A DNA stretch of 64,000 nucleotides from Cystobasidiopsis lactophilus (taxonomy: Eukaryota; Basidiomycota; Agaricostilbomycetes; Agaricostilbales; Chionosphaeraceae). Below are positions 1 to 10,678 of the stretch, in pieces. The DNA is taken from assembly GCA_001599975.1 (NCBI GenBank), contig BCIO01000002.1:1809883-1873882 (forward strand), given 5' to 3'. The position numbers and the translations under genes were made by a program. The first letter of the stretch is position 1, and every line of letters begins with the position of its first letter. Under the pieces are notes generated by a model. It was given only the letters and a program-made list of their open reading frames with translations, had not been told where the DNA came from and did no database searches.

Positions 1-80
1 CCCCCATCTTGACCAGAAGACCTCTTAAAAGTCTTGGTCAGTCTTTCTAGAGTGCCATTCTAAGGGGCGAACCGCCGCTG

Positions 81-500
81 ATGGGTGGCAAACAGGCTTC
101 TGGCGACCAGCGAAGAAGTACTTTTCCATCGCCCCAATCTCTTCCGAGTTCGAAAGCCATGGCTCAACCCAACGCCCTACCAAAGCTCGACACGGCAGAC
201 AGCAAGTTCAATGTTGATAGTCCGGCTTCCAGTGGGCCGACGTCGCCGGTGGAAACTACCTCGTTCAAGCTGGACTTAGAAGACAAAGTGAAGTCAGCCG
301 CCCCTCGCCGCAGCCCTTTTGTCTGGGCAGCAAACGACTATCCACCATTAAAGTACGACAGCTTCAAGAGCTTTCGGTCCAGCCTGGGGGTTCGCCTACG
401 CGCTATCTTTACGAAGCGGTTCATCGGAACGGAGCGTCCTAAATCCAAATCAGCAGAGAAAGTAAAATTTACAGCGCGTTCATTCATTTGTGTTGGATAA
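81..500 (+). CDS. short hypothetical ORF, unknown function
   Basis: An ATG-started frame of 139 codons rich in Ser, Pro and Lys, with no domain I recognise. The middle (SPASSGPTSPVETTS) looks like a disordered linker and the C-terminal part is basic. No neighbouring exon could be tied to it, and it lies at the left edge, so it may be the last exon of a gene that begins outside the window, or a chance frame. Weak call. Confidence 0.3.
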   Translation: MGGKQASGDQRRSTFPSPQSLPSSKAMAQPNALPKLDTADSKFNVDSPASSGPTSPVETTSFKLDLEDKVKSAAPRRSPFVWAANDYPPLKYDSFKSFRSSLGVRLRAIFTKRFIGTERPKSKSAEKVKFTARSFICVG

Positions 501-1072
501 GATGCTAACCCTGACCGTTCACGGTCCCAGACGGTGTTTTTTTCGGTTTAGGACAGCTTCGACCAGAACCGCTTTTAGGCCACAGTGATGATGATAATGA
601 TTTTTTTTTTGTAATGATGGTGGATTGCAATGATGATGTGCGATGATGAAATCCGTTTCAAGTCTACCCCGCATGTAGATCACCGCATGCTGTAAAATTT
701 CCTCGTACCTTCTCTCTCTTCGCGGGCGAGAGTGACTCGAAAACAGACGAGGAGAAGAAATGCAAAAACGGCAAAGTGATCAATCAATCTCTAGATTGCA
801 AGCGGATCCTTGTACGGCATGGGGTCGAATTATGTTCAGAACTAGCTATCGGTCGATTGCAATATTGATTGATGGGTTGGTTGATTGAATTCCGGGAGCC
901 GGAAGTGCTGCGTTGCTCTTGATACCATTAACTGACACCGGGTCGGCGGACCTTCTTTCGTTCGCTTCCTTCTTCTGACATTCCTTCTTTGAGGGAGGGG
1001 TCTATGCAGGGTTTACAATGGCAGTGGCAGGGGTTTCTACAATGACGGTGACCGAGATGAAGTCTAACAGGA
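501..1072. other. non-coding stretch with TGA/ATG-rich simple sequence
   Basis: About 570 bp between the short ORF and the 3' end of MSP1. It holds a TGATGATGATAATGA run followed by a T tract near 583-610, further GATGAT repeats to about 650, and several GATCAATCAAT/TTGATTGAT words between 780 and 890. It is less GC-rich than its surroundings. No gene or RNA recognised; likely 3' flank. Confidence 0.5.
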
Positions 1073-2848
1073 TTAATCTAAGGATTCGTCAAACGCCAGG
1101 GCCGGCTCTGCGTGCGCAGGGCCGAAAAAGTCATCCAGCACCAGCGTGCGCAACTGGACCTGGTAACCGCCCCCGAAAGTCAATTTTAGCTCGTCTACGT
1201 CGAGGAGACAGAGAGATGGGATTGCTGACTGACCTTCTGGTCCGGTGGGATGGTAAAAGCCTGGGTTCGAAACTTCTTGAGGTGCTCGCGGACGGGAGCA
1301 TTGACGGCATTGCGGCAGAGCTCTTTCAAGTCCGAGCCAGAGAGGCCGTCCGTGCGGTGCGCCAGCACTTCAATGTCGAGCCGAGGATCAAGCGGCACAT
1401 CTCGTAGCATCTGGACCAAAGCCCTCGGTCAGACAACAAATGCCAGGGTCAGCGGGCAAGATTGCACGCACTAAACTGAGAATGGATTTCCTCTGAGCCA
1501 AGTTCGGAAGCCGCACGGCGAAGCGTTTTGGCATCCTGTGTTGACACTCACTCATTAGGCTTTGATGCCCGCTTTGTGGGCCACGATTTTACACACCGGC
1601 GGAGAATAGCCGAGTCGATGTCGTTTGGCCGGTTCGTAGCCCCGAGCTGAATGCACCGAACAGACAATAGATAAGTTATTGGGCCTGCAGGACAGAAGCA
1701 CAACATACCACGAGGATTCTGGTGTCGTCGCCTGTCAGGAGGCCATCCCACGAGCTCATGAACTCTGCCTTGACCATGCCAGACACCTCGTGGTCTGACT
1801 GACTGCGCTCTCGCAAGAAGGAGTCGATCTCGTCAATGAAGATGATGCTGGGTTGCAGCTTGCGAGCGAGCGAGAAGAGGGCAGCAACCAGCTTGTTGCT
1901 TTCGCCGTACCACTGCGCCAGGCCAAAATGTCAGCCATCGCTCGTTGGGAGACCACAGTCGCTCCTGGCCGCTTCACTCGCCTTGTCCTGCAATACGCTC
2001 GCCTGTGCACGAAATGATGCGCATCAGATGCGGCACAGCAGCAAGCGGAGACAGTGACTGTCGACTTACCTTCATGTTGATGAACGTCGCGCCTGATTCT
2101 TTGGCGAGCGCTTTGGCCAGCAGAGTTTTGCCACATCCTGGAAGAGCACACGGTCGGTTCATGCGAAATGACGACCCGTGCCTGGTGGACAAGATGACGA
2201 ACCCGGTGGCCCATACAGCAACACTCCTTTCGGCGCCGCGTACAACCCAGCTGCCGACGTGGCGAACATTTGGGGATAGACCAATGGGAAAATGACGCTC
2301 TCACGGAGCGACTCGATGATGCCGTCCAAGCCTCCGACGTCTGTTCGTGGTATTTGGCATCAAGGCGCTCGGCAAAAGGGACAGAGGGGCGAGCGCACCT
2401 TCAAAACGGATCAGGATGTCTTGCGGATTCGTAACTTCTGCCGCAATGATGGCCTCGTGCTCAGACAGCTCCACGTCGGCGACACCTAGACGTCCCAGCA
2501 CTCTTTTCGACTTCTTGCGGGCTTCGTCTCGCTTGATCCTTGATGGGTCCAGCGCGCCAATGACATACTGGCAAGCCAAGGCTCAACTTCAGCCAACGCC
2601 GATCCTTCGGAGGGCCTCCTGCTCACCTTGAAGGCGTAGTAGAAGGCGATCTGATGTGCCAAGAAAATGTATGGAGTCAACCTGAGCCAGCCAGCAAAAT
2701 GGGAAGCGAGAGGTGCTTGCTTGGGACAATGCAAAGAGGGCAACTGCCACGAGCGGCTCAGCTTTGGGTCCAATGGCGTCCTAAAGCGCCAATAAGGCGC
2801 TTTAATCAGCTCACCATCAGTCGCCAGCTTCTTTGTGGCGGGTTGCAT
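1073..2848 (-). CDS. MSP1: Msp1/ATAD1 mitochondrial outer-membrane AAA ATPase
   Basis: AAA ATPase that extracts mislocalised tail-anchored proteins from the mitochondrial outer membrane. In order: an N-terminal membrane segment ([20 protein letters not shown]), an Msp1-type linker ([18 protein letters not shown]), Walker A ([16 protein letters not shown]), Walker B ([19 protein letters not shown]), [16 protein letters not shown], and the sensor-2 region ([14 protein letters not shown]). The last exon ends LVLDDFF...DESLD with stop at 1073-1075. Several short introns interrupt it: one separates the membrane segment from [13 protein letters not shown] near 2580-2628, another precedes [12 protein letters not shown]. 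The start (ATGCAACCC, 2846-2848) is the first in-frame ATG before the membrane segment, and an extra intron just after it is possible. Divergent from SPC34 with about 93 bp between starts. Confidence 0.88.
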
Positions 2849-2941
2849 TGCGCGGCCCGGTGGTCGTTTGGAACGAACCTCTCCACGACTCTGTTCCATT
2901 GGCTTTTCCGCCACCCACCACTGGTGGCCCGCTTTTCGCAC

Positions 2942-4430
2942 ATGGACGACAGTTTCGACCGGCTCAAGACTTACGGCGTCAAGATCGCAGGCTTGCCCTT
3001 TCGGCAGACTCGCTCCTTTTCGCGCGCCGTGCTCCAGCCGCTGGACGACTTTGAAGGCCTCAGCTTGCGAGAGGGCGAGCCCCATGAAATAGCCCTCTTC
3101 CAGAGCGACGAGAGTCAGTCCACCCAGGCGGCTGCGAGAGCAACGATGGTCCACCAGATGGAACGCATCAAACTGCGGCAGAGCGTCGCCGGCCGTGAAC
3201 CTACCTTCGTGTCGTCCAGCGCCCTCGGTCCTCAGCGCAAAGGCGCTCCTATCCCAGCCAGTCCTTTTGAGGGCAACCAGCCAGGCACGGACGAGACCAC
3301 GGCCCGTCGCTATCTCGTTGCCGCCGACAAGCTCTTGCGCATTCAGTGGGCTCTCTTGCACTCAGCATCTCCTTCCGCGAAAGGCTCATGTTGCACGTCC
3401 CAGCCCCATGAAGCGAGCGCAAGCGCATGCCAAACAGCTCGCCGCTCGCTATGAGAAACTTCAGAACTCGCTGGAGGTCCTAGACACTGCCAGCATCCCG
3501 GTTGGTCGCCATGGATATGACATGGATGCCTTGGAGCTGGCTTTGAAGACGGAGCAATTGGAGATAGTGGCCCTCAAGCACAACAACCAAGAGCGGCGCC
3601 AGGCTCTTGCCCTGAAAGCTACGCGGGAACCTGCGCCTGCAGCGAAGCCGAGCGAAGAGTCGCCGTTGGAAGCTGCTTTGCAGGACTCTGCGCGCCCGTC
3701 GCAGGCACCGAACGCACCCACGGCGCAGGGAAAACCACCAAGTCCTGATCCGGCGCCCGAAGAGCTCCAGGTGGAGCCGTCACTCGCGATGGAGTCGCCA
3801 CCCATTGGCGTACCTCCATTGCCCGACACATCGATGAGCATGTCTGCTCTAGAGCACCTAGCTGTGAGCTGGCTCTTGCGCTGCTCAAATTACTGCAGCC
3901 GCTAACGCAAATTCTGGCTCTCTAGGCCAAGACCTGGGCCAAGTATGGCCAATCTTTGAGCTCATTCGTGCCGGACTCGAGCGACCGCACATTACCGTCG
4001 CTGATGTAAGTGGGCGAGATCCCGTGGAGGCCCGATCGACCGCATCTGACGTTGTCGACCCAGAGCTGCCCTACAACACGCATCCACGCAAGATATCGAC
4101 CCAGGAGCGCCATTTCTGCACGTCGAATGGCAGATCTTGCAGGTTTACTTGGGGGCGCTTTCAGGTGACGACCACCGCGTTCCAATTCGATTTCGAGAGC
4201 CGCCACCTGCTGTCGCCGCGACCGCGGACTTCCACTCCGCTTGCAACGGGCAAGGCCTGCTCCCCATGGTCTCAATGGCAGACATCAAAGCGGTCGTCTC
4301 GCAGTGGGGACAGCCTCGTGGCTTGTCCGACGACTTGTTGACTAAAGCGCTGTATTCGCTGGTCGCCAAGTCCGTCATTAAGATCGACCGGCGCTCGATC
4401 CGGGAGCCTTGCATCTTTTTTGATCCGTAA
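2942..4430 (+). CDS. SPC34: DASH/Dam1 complex subunit Spc34, with long C-terminal extension
   Basis: Outer-kinetochore ring-complex subunit that couples kinetochores to microtubules. The N-terminus (SFDRLKTYGVKIAGLPF...SFSRAVL, then EPHEIALF) matches the fungal Spc34 pattern (IxxLPFPPPxxFxNALL, HERALF). Intron 3346-3403 joins LLRI to HPMKRAQAHAKQLAARYEKL, the family's IYPMPRA plus coiled-coil segment. Introns 3864-3925 (branch GCTAACG) and 4006-4063 (GTAAGT donor) keep the frame open into about 150 further residues ending IREPCIFFDP at 4430. Those residues (AAKTWAKYGQSLSSF..., MADIKAVVSQWGQPRGLSDD) are not part of any Spc34 I know. The product would be about 430 residues, against roughly 160-300 in known homologues. 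The 3' end faces HOM6 with 29 bp between stops. Spc34 identity fairly sure; the fused tail less so. Confidence 0.72.
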
Positions 4431-4459
4431 CCGGCAGCCCTCCCAAACCCAAAGTCGCC

Positions 4460-5906
4460 TCAGAGCTTCCGCTCGACCACTCGCAAAATGTCAGCTGATA
4501 CGGCATCAAAGGCACCGCAGCGTCAAACTTGATGCCGTTCGCCACGTACAACGGAGACACTCACCCACGACGCCCATGGCAGTCACAGCTGCGCCCGCGC
4601 CGCTAATCGTTCAAGGCGCCGATTTCAGCTCGCTTGCCAAGAAGACTTTCGGTTCGTGAAACAGCTTACGAGCCTTGTATAATCAACGGGCTTGGGTAGC
4701 GGTGTGTCAAGAACGAGATGATGTTGTCTGAACCAGAAAGGGCTGAAGCAAACGGGTGGGAGAAGGGGTATCTGCGGGATTGCGGTCATCAGCTCGACAG
4801 CGAGGGGCCAGGGGGCAGGCTCTCGATAGCCACTCACTTCTCGAGCCCGGCCTTGACTTTGCCGCTTTCGACATCAATCAAAGCGACGAAGCGCAGCACC
4901 TTCTGTTCGTCCGCGGCAGCCTTGCGCAGCGCTTCGAACTCGGCATCGAACTCGGGCAGCCGCTCCAAAAACTCTTGGCCAGTGGTGATGCCCGCGAGAG
5001 CGCTGGGGATGAGCGACTGGGTGGCGACCGACTCATAGCCTTTGGGCAGCGAAGGGAGCGGGTCACCAATGATGCGGCTGAGGATGCAGAGCTTGCGGGC
5101 GACGTCCGAGCCATTCAAGTCGTCACCAGGGTGGGGCTCCTGCAAGAGGCGGATCCGACCGTGTGAGATAGGGGGGGCTGGACAGGTCATGGCCGGCCCA
5201 ACACTCACTGTGTACCCGTTCGCCTTGGCAACGTTGACGACTTCTGAAAATTTGGGTGCTGGGGCATCTCCAGGCTTGCTAAAGTTGTTGAAGATGTAAG
5301 ACATGGTTCCAGAGAGGACACCTTCAACTTTTTTGATCTGGTCGCCCGTCGCCAGCAGGTCTTTGAGCGTGCTAATCACTGGCAGGCCGGCGCCCACGGT
5401 CGACTCTTGGTAGACGAGGCTCCCTGAGGAGGCCATGGCAGCCTGAATGCCGTCAAACAGATCTTGAGACCCGGAGAAGGCTTTTTTGTTAGGCGTGACG
5501 ATGTGAATCCCGCTCTTAGCGATGGCAGGATAGCTGGCAGCAATGGCGTTGTCCGAAGTGCAGTCCACAAAGACATAAGGACCTGGTTGGGCAGCGCGGT
5601 CTGCCAAGGCCTGCGTCAACTCGGCCACAGTCCAGGAAGTGACACCGGCTTGCGAAGTCGGGGGAGACGATGAGCTGGGCAGCTTTTCCAGCAGAGCCTG
5701 AGCGTCAGACGAGCCTGTTGAGGCGCAGACCTGATACTTGGAGTTGGCCAAGAGGTCGATGGTGACTTTGTTAGCGAAAGCCGGCAGCGACAGCTGCTGG
5801 ATGACTTCTTTGCCGACCAGGCCAACACCGACTGCCCGCTCAGTGAGTGGACACTTTCGCTTGATCTGCGAACGTGGAGGGGATTACCTATGGCGATGCG
5901 AATCAT
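4460..5906 (-). CDS. HOM6: homoserine dehydrogenase
   Basis: NAD(P)-dependent reduction of aspartate semialdehyde to homoserine in threonine/methionine synthesis. The 19-nt first exon (MIRIAI) joins VGVGLVGKEVIQQL, the Rossmann loop; then FVDCTSDNAIA, TPNKKAFSG, YQESTVGAGLPVISTL and GVLSGTMSYIFN follow. The main frame stops after VKAGLEK, but a GTGAGT donor there leads to further exons: GSDNIISFLTHRYPSPLIIQ, then GSGAGAAVTAMGVV, then ADILRVVERKL with stop at 4460-4462. These restore the complete C-terminus of the family. I chose the MIRIAI start (5904-5906) over an upstream in-frame ATG at about 5945 because homologues begin there. Confidence 0.92.
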
Positions 5907-6132
5907 TTTTGGGAGTTGGTACAAAAGTTTGGACGGACGTGCCACCCGTGAGCATCTTAGTGTCGAGCAAGTACTGGGTCTGGGGCTCGAGGGCCTGCAC
6001 GACTATGGGAAAGGTTCGCTATTGGCCTTTGTGTCTGCCCTTTCTAAGAACAACTGAAGTGGCCAAAAAGTGGCTCGCCACTCTCACTCTCGACTCTTGC
6101 CCCCCTTCGTCCCTAGGCGCTGATCTGAGTTC

Positions 6133-7555
6133 TCAAACCTCTTCGTACTGCACTATTGCCACTTCCTCTTGCCATCCCAGACCAGCGCAATCCTGGACGC
6201 AGGAGAAACACCACACCGTGGCAAAACCGAGCTCGTACGCATCGCTCTGGCTCTTGAGTGGTCCCTTTTCGCTGAGAATGCTGACCAGCTGTGGCATAAG
6301 CTGAAGCTCAAAAGTGCGGCGGCTTCCGCAGCTCGGGCACTTGGGGATGTTGTCCTCGGAGTAGGCCTTGCCGGCACACGTAGGCCCGTGCGTGTCGGAA
6401 AGTGGGCCAGCTGGGTAGAGGAGGTCGAATGCCGGTCCTTTGCCGCAAAATGGCAGAGGCGTGCCGCTCCATTCGTATCGCAAGACTTGATCTGACAAGT
6501 CGCCGCCAGCTTTGACGAACACCCGCTCTTGAAATCGGATATAGGCCTCGTCCAAACCGCTAAGCTGTTGCCGTTCAAACTCTTCCCCGGTCCAACTGGG
6601 CGCTGCACCTCCAGCCCGAGACTGGCTAGTCGCAGACCGGCGGCCCGAGCCTACGCTCGCCATCGCCCCGCTTGACAAAGAAGCGACGCCCTGAGCCAGC
6701 TCGTCGACGGCGTATCGGTCTGCGAGAGAAGTAGCTGTCTGGCGCCCTTCCAGGCCTTCTGGCTCATCCTCGGTCGTGAGATATTGAGCTGGTAAAACTG
6801 GCTCAGGCGCAAAGGTCCATCGGTTGTTCTCGGCCACGAATGGCGCAGCACTGGCCGCCTCGGAAGCTACAGGCTCTTCAGCTTTGGTGGGATCCGGAAG
6901 GGGCTCCTCGAAGTCGAAGTTAAACGGGCCACCGCTGCTGCCGCCATCGTCCTTTGACATCTAAGGGTGGACGCAGAATTCGATCGCTAGATGAGCGGTT
7001 TGGTAAAGACGGATACAAGAGGTGGACCAACTGAAAACGGATTCGCTGAGTCTTGTACAGGCGCGCTGGCGAACAACGCGGCCAGCGGACGGAGAGCGCG
7101 GAAAACTCGAACGCTGGAAACAATGCCCGAACTCATTGATGAGCCCTGTCCACTTTTAGCCGCAAATATCTGCTAGCCCACCTCCCCTCTAACGGCTGGC
7201 ATGTCTTGGTGATGCATGCAAAGACGAATATCACACGCGGCCAAAAGTCTCGGTCGGCAATGTCGCTCGGCGGCTCTAACTGGTCACCCGCCAAAGGAGC
7301 ATTGATCTGGACAAGCAAAGGCATGCTGTTCGAGCAGTGAGGGCATCGAAGGCCGTTGGCCAGAGCAGGCGGCTGCTGCAGAACGGGTGAAAAGCTTGGG
7401 CGGCCCCCGATTTTGTTGTCGTTGGACGTTTCGTTTGGGTCAGTCACAGGGCCATCAACGTAGGCCAAGACGACAGCCGACGTTACGACCTCGCTTTCGC
7501 TGTCTGACGAGTCATCTTCGGCTGCGAAAGACGTCTGGGGGATCGCGGATGCCAT
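6133..7555 (-). CDS. TSR4: Tsr4/PDCD2-family ribosomal-protein chaperone
   Basis: PDCD2-type protein; yeast Tsr4 is a dedicated chaperone of ribosomal protein uS5 (Rps2) in 40S assembly. The N-terminal half has VLAYVDGPV, IGGRPSF and the zinc-like LRCPHCSNSMPLLVQ, then FVFAC. An intron (donor GTGGGC, acceptor near 7105) joins PLEG to SVRVFRALRP, the family's GSxRxxRA. A second intron of about 55 nt (acceptor 6961) joins VGPPL to MSKDDGGSSGGPFNFDF. The C-terminal half carries the PDCD2_C domain: QVLRYEW, GTPLPFC, IPKCPSCGSRRTFELQLMP, FATVWCFSC. Stop at 6133; start at MASAIPQ (7553-7555). Confidence 0.9.
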
Positions 7556-7876
7556 GGCGGCCTGGCAGTGAAGTTCGTGGCTGCTGGGCTGCTGGAGGTC
7601 AAGTGGTGCTTTGCGCATTTGGGAAACTTCTCTGCCGATATAGATGTAAACTACAAGTCCCATTCGTGGACCTCCAGCACCTAACTCCCCATTACGGAGG
7701 CAACGGAGTGATTCTGCCTTCAGCCGTGGCCGCAACGTCTGATTCTCCCCTGGCTGCCACTTGGCCGCCAGCAAGCCGACGTCACTTGCTACACCAGCTC
7801 GTGAGTGGCACAGGCCTGGGCGCGACTCTAGCTCTCTGGGCGAGTAAACCTGCAGAAGGGTGCCAATGCTAGCCCG
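7556..7876. other. intergenic, TSR4 upstream / COQ3 downstream
   Basis: About 320 bp between two same-strand genes. A plus-strand open frame crosses it but has no domain, and is mostly an antisense shadow of TSR4. It presumably holds the TSR4 promoter and COQ3 terminator; no specific element recognised. Confidence 0.4.
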
Positions 7877-8822
7877 TCATGCTGTGCTCGGCGGTTTGCG
7901 GATGGCGAGGAAGTAGTTGGCTTGTTGGTCGTACGAGAGCGCTTTGAAGGCGCCTTCGTGAGTGACTGCTCGACCTAGGCGCCACGAGCGTGTTGGCGGC
8001 AGATACATGACCCCTCGCACCTCGCAGGCCGCAGCATCCCATTTGAGCTGGTCCACAAAGAAGGCAAGGAGTTCGCTGGGCTTGACATATTTCGAAAAGT
8101 CGTGCGTGCCGGGCGAAACGACGCCAAACAGGGGATGCTCGGCAACGGTGATGGTAAGGAAACGAGCCAGTAGCGTCCTTGATATCGTCGAGATGAACAG
8201 ATATCCACCAGGCTAGCAAAACAAGAGGTCACTGGCTGGCTTGGGACGCAGACGACCAAGGCAAGCTCACCTTGGTCAGGGCAGCGAGCGACGACAAGAA
8301 CAGCCTGGGCTCATTGACGTGCTCCAGCACGTCCATTGAGCAGACCAAGTCGAAGATCTGACCCGTCTCCGCGACCTCTTCTGCCAGACTTGATCGGTAC
8401 CGAAGCCTTGGCTCGAGCATGGGATCCTGCGCCGCATGCATGGCTGCCGCCTGAATATTCTCGGGCGCCGCGTCGATCCCAGTCACTGAGGCCCCCAACC
8501 GACAAAGTGTCTTTGAAAAGAAACGTGATTCAGCCGGAGGATGCAGGAGAACGAGTACTAAAGAACCAACCTCAGAAAAGAGCCCTCCGCCGCAACCCAC
8601 GTCCAACGCTGTCATCCCTTTCAGAAATTGAGATGAAAGAGCCGGAACCGAGTCCCGTTGCAGGCGAGCTTTCAACGCTGCAACCCGTGCAGGGTTCATT
8701 CTGTGCAGAAGGGCGCATTCGCCGTTTGGGTCCCACCACGACGAGGCCAAGCGGGCAAAGTGGGACACCTCGGCCTGGGCCGCTGTAGACAGCCACCTCC
8801 GAGACAACGCTGTTAGTGGCAT
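7877..8822 (-). CDS. COQ3: ubiquinone biosynthesis O-methyltransferase Coq3
   Basis: Mitochondrial SAM-dependent methyltransferase that performs both O-methylations of coenzyme Q synthesis. The N-terminus (MPLTALSRRWLSTAAQ) resembles a mitochondrial presequence. It is followed by HFARLASSWWDPNGE, LHRMNPARV, the SAM motif LDVGCGGGLFSE, LGASVTGIDAAPENI and VCSMDVLEHVNEP. Downstream exons, read after short introns, give TVAEHPLFGVVSPGTHD, YVKPSELLAFF and MYLPPTRSW, all typical of Coq3, ending RKPPSTA with stop at 7877-7879. Divergent from MVP1 (214 bp between starts). Confidence 0.9.
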
Positions 8823-9036
8823 CTGCTCAGGCGCATTGGCGATTGGCGAGATTGGCGGTCGTGGCGCAAGTTTACCACGCTCTTTGGTCCCAGACGACGA
8901 CCCTGCACAGCCTTCTGCTCGTGCTGGTGGTGCTGTAGACTGCTCGTTTCCAGACTACTGGCCAGAACAATCGAGTCGCACGAGTGCCCTTGTTTCTGGC
9001 TCAACGCTTCAAGCTTCCTCGCTCGGTTTCTACATA

Positions 9037-10345
9037 ATGTCATCTGCTTTCGGCGATCCCTGGGTGTGGCCCAAGCCGTCCACGAATGCGGACAATGACA
9101 CAACAACAGAGCGGTGGCAAGAGCTGGACAAGGTGGCAGTAGAGCTACAAGAAGACCTGGCAGGGGCGTTCATCAAGGTGAGCAGCACTCCGCCTTGTTG
9201 TGGCCAATGCAAGACCCCTCAAGTCTTCTGCTTCGGAATTAGCATCACGTCTACCGTGTCGAGAGCCCTAGTACGGGAAGAAGCGTCCTCCGCCGCTTCA
9301 GCGATTTCGCCTGGCTCCACGATTACCTGCTGCAGCGCTATTCGTTTCGCCTTCTGCCACCTTGCCCTCCCAAGAGAATCAATGTCAACGGCCGACACTT
9401 GGCTGACGACGGCTTCCTCGCCCGGCGATCGAAAGCGCTGGCAAGGTTTGGCACTGCCGTGCGGACCCACCCAACTTTGAAGGAAGACTCAGTGGTGCAA
9501 GCGTTCTTTGCCGAAGAGAAGCTGGAAAAGGAAGCTCTCTTAGCGACGTCTCCGCCAGAAGAGTGCTTGGGACCGCTGAGCCAAGAGGCACAAGACAGCA
9601 TTCCGACCGACTTGGATGATCGACTTGCCCGCTTCAAGCAGGGGACGGTCGAGCAAGCGGCACTTTGGACCAGGGCAACTCAGGCGATCGAGCGCAGTGT
9701 AAAACGCGAGGAGGCAGCCGCGCTCGACTATTTCAAGCTGGAGGCCCTCCTGCGAGAGGCCGCCGACCAGTTCTCGACCTTCCTCCCCGAGACCACGGAG
9801 CGCCTGGGTAGACATCTCAAAGCCAGCGCCCTGCACTGCGCCAGTCAAGCGCGCACACTAGAAGGCACCGCAACCAGCCGCGCTGGCCAGCTTTTAGAAG
9901 AGTTGAAGTTGTACCGAGAAATCTGGAGCTCTGGGCGAGACATGCTCGTGCGCCATCAGAAACTTGCCCCTGATGCGGTGGATCGACTGCGCCGAGGCGT
10001 GGCGTCGACCTCGAAGAAGCTAGAGACGGCCAGACTCGACAAGAAGGAAAATTGGGAAAGAGAGGTGGCCAGGCTCCAGGAATCGATGGACGCCGACAAG
10101 GCGAGCATCGATGCACTCCTTCAGAGGCGAATCTTTATTCGTACGTGGGCTCTGGTTTGTACCCCTTGTGTGGACTCGCTTGACGCAGGACGCTCCTAGG
10201 ATTCGCACTGGCTCAAGAGCTCGCCTACGTCTCTCGTGCTTGTCTTTATCTTGACGCCATCCTGGCGAAGCTGGCAGCTTTGGACCTGGATTTCGCCGAA
10301 GCTGCGGCGCAAACCTGGAAGACTTTGGCGGAGGAGATTGCTTAA
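9037..10345 (+). CDS. MVP1: sorting nexin Mvp1/SNX8 (PX-BAR)
   Basis: Endosomal sorting nexin that binds PI3P and helps retrieve cargo from endosomes. Exon 1 begins MSSAFGDPWVW (ATG 9037-9039) and ends AFIK at a GTGAGC donor near 9178. The next exon opens HHVYRVESPSTGRS and carries the PX domain with RRFSDFAWLHDYL and LLPPLPPKR (phosphoinositide pocket). A long helical BAR-like C-terminal region follows. The last intron (GTACGT donor near 10141, acceptor near 10199) joins RIFI to RFALAQELAYVSRACL, a signature of the Mvp1 tail. Stop at 10343-10345. Confidence 0.9.
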
Positions 10346-10449
10346 GTCTTCGCTTTTTTCTGCTGTACATATAAACCCGCAATGCCCGCACATTGTTGAT
10401 TACCAAGGGTCTCATTCTAGCCCCTGCTTGCAGCGCTTGAACCTAACCA

Positions 10450-10644
10450 CACACCAGCGAGAGAGAAATCCGCCGCCAGCGGATTCATAGGGGGACATCA
10501 AATCCCCACGTGATCGGGAACCAATTTCCGTCCATACGGTCCATAAAGCGAGTTCCCCGCAGCCGAAATTGGTTCCCGATCACGTGCGAATTTGATGTCC
10601 CCCTATTAAATTCCCTGGCGGCGGATTTCTCTCTCGCTGGTGTG
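10450..10644. repeat. long imperfect inverted repeat (foldback) upstream of BPL1
   Basis: Two arms of about 78 nt (10450-10527 and 10566-10644) are reverse complements around a 38-nt centre. Three blocks are perfect: 30 nt (10450-10479 with 10615-10644), 16 nt (10488-10503 with 10590-10605) and 21 nt (10507-10527 with 10566-10586). The 8-9 and 3 nt between the blocks have diverged. Each arm carries a CACGTG E-box (10507-10512, 10581-10586). The right arm ends 34 nt before the BPL1 ATG, so any BPL1 leader starting upstream would form a long hairpin. A 3-bp CCA flanks both ends, weak evidence for a target-site duplication. It could be a MITE-like foldback element or a regulatory hairpin. Confidence 0.85.
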
Positions 10645-10678
10645 CCAGCGACTCCGACCGCACTTGGCCCGCTTCGCG

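Noticed and set aside
2486-3361. 291-codon minus-strand frame
   Set aside because: Only its part near 2629-2848 is used (MSP1 membrane segment). The rest is antisense to SPC34, whose plus-strand exons match a known family.
8836-9480. 214-codon frame starting upstream of MVP1
   Set aside because: Only its 9037-9180 part belongs to MVP1. The upstream extension is in the divergent promoter, and the downstream part runs through the intron into the wrong frame of the PX exon.
10450-10644. Calling the inverted repeat a transposon
   Set aside because: There is no open frame, only a 3-bp possible target duplication and a single copy in the window, so it is reported simply as an inverted repeat.
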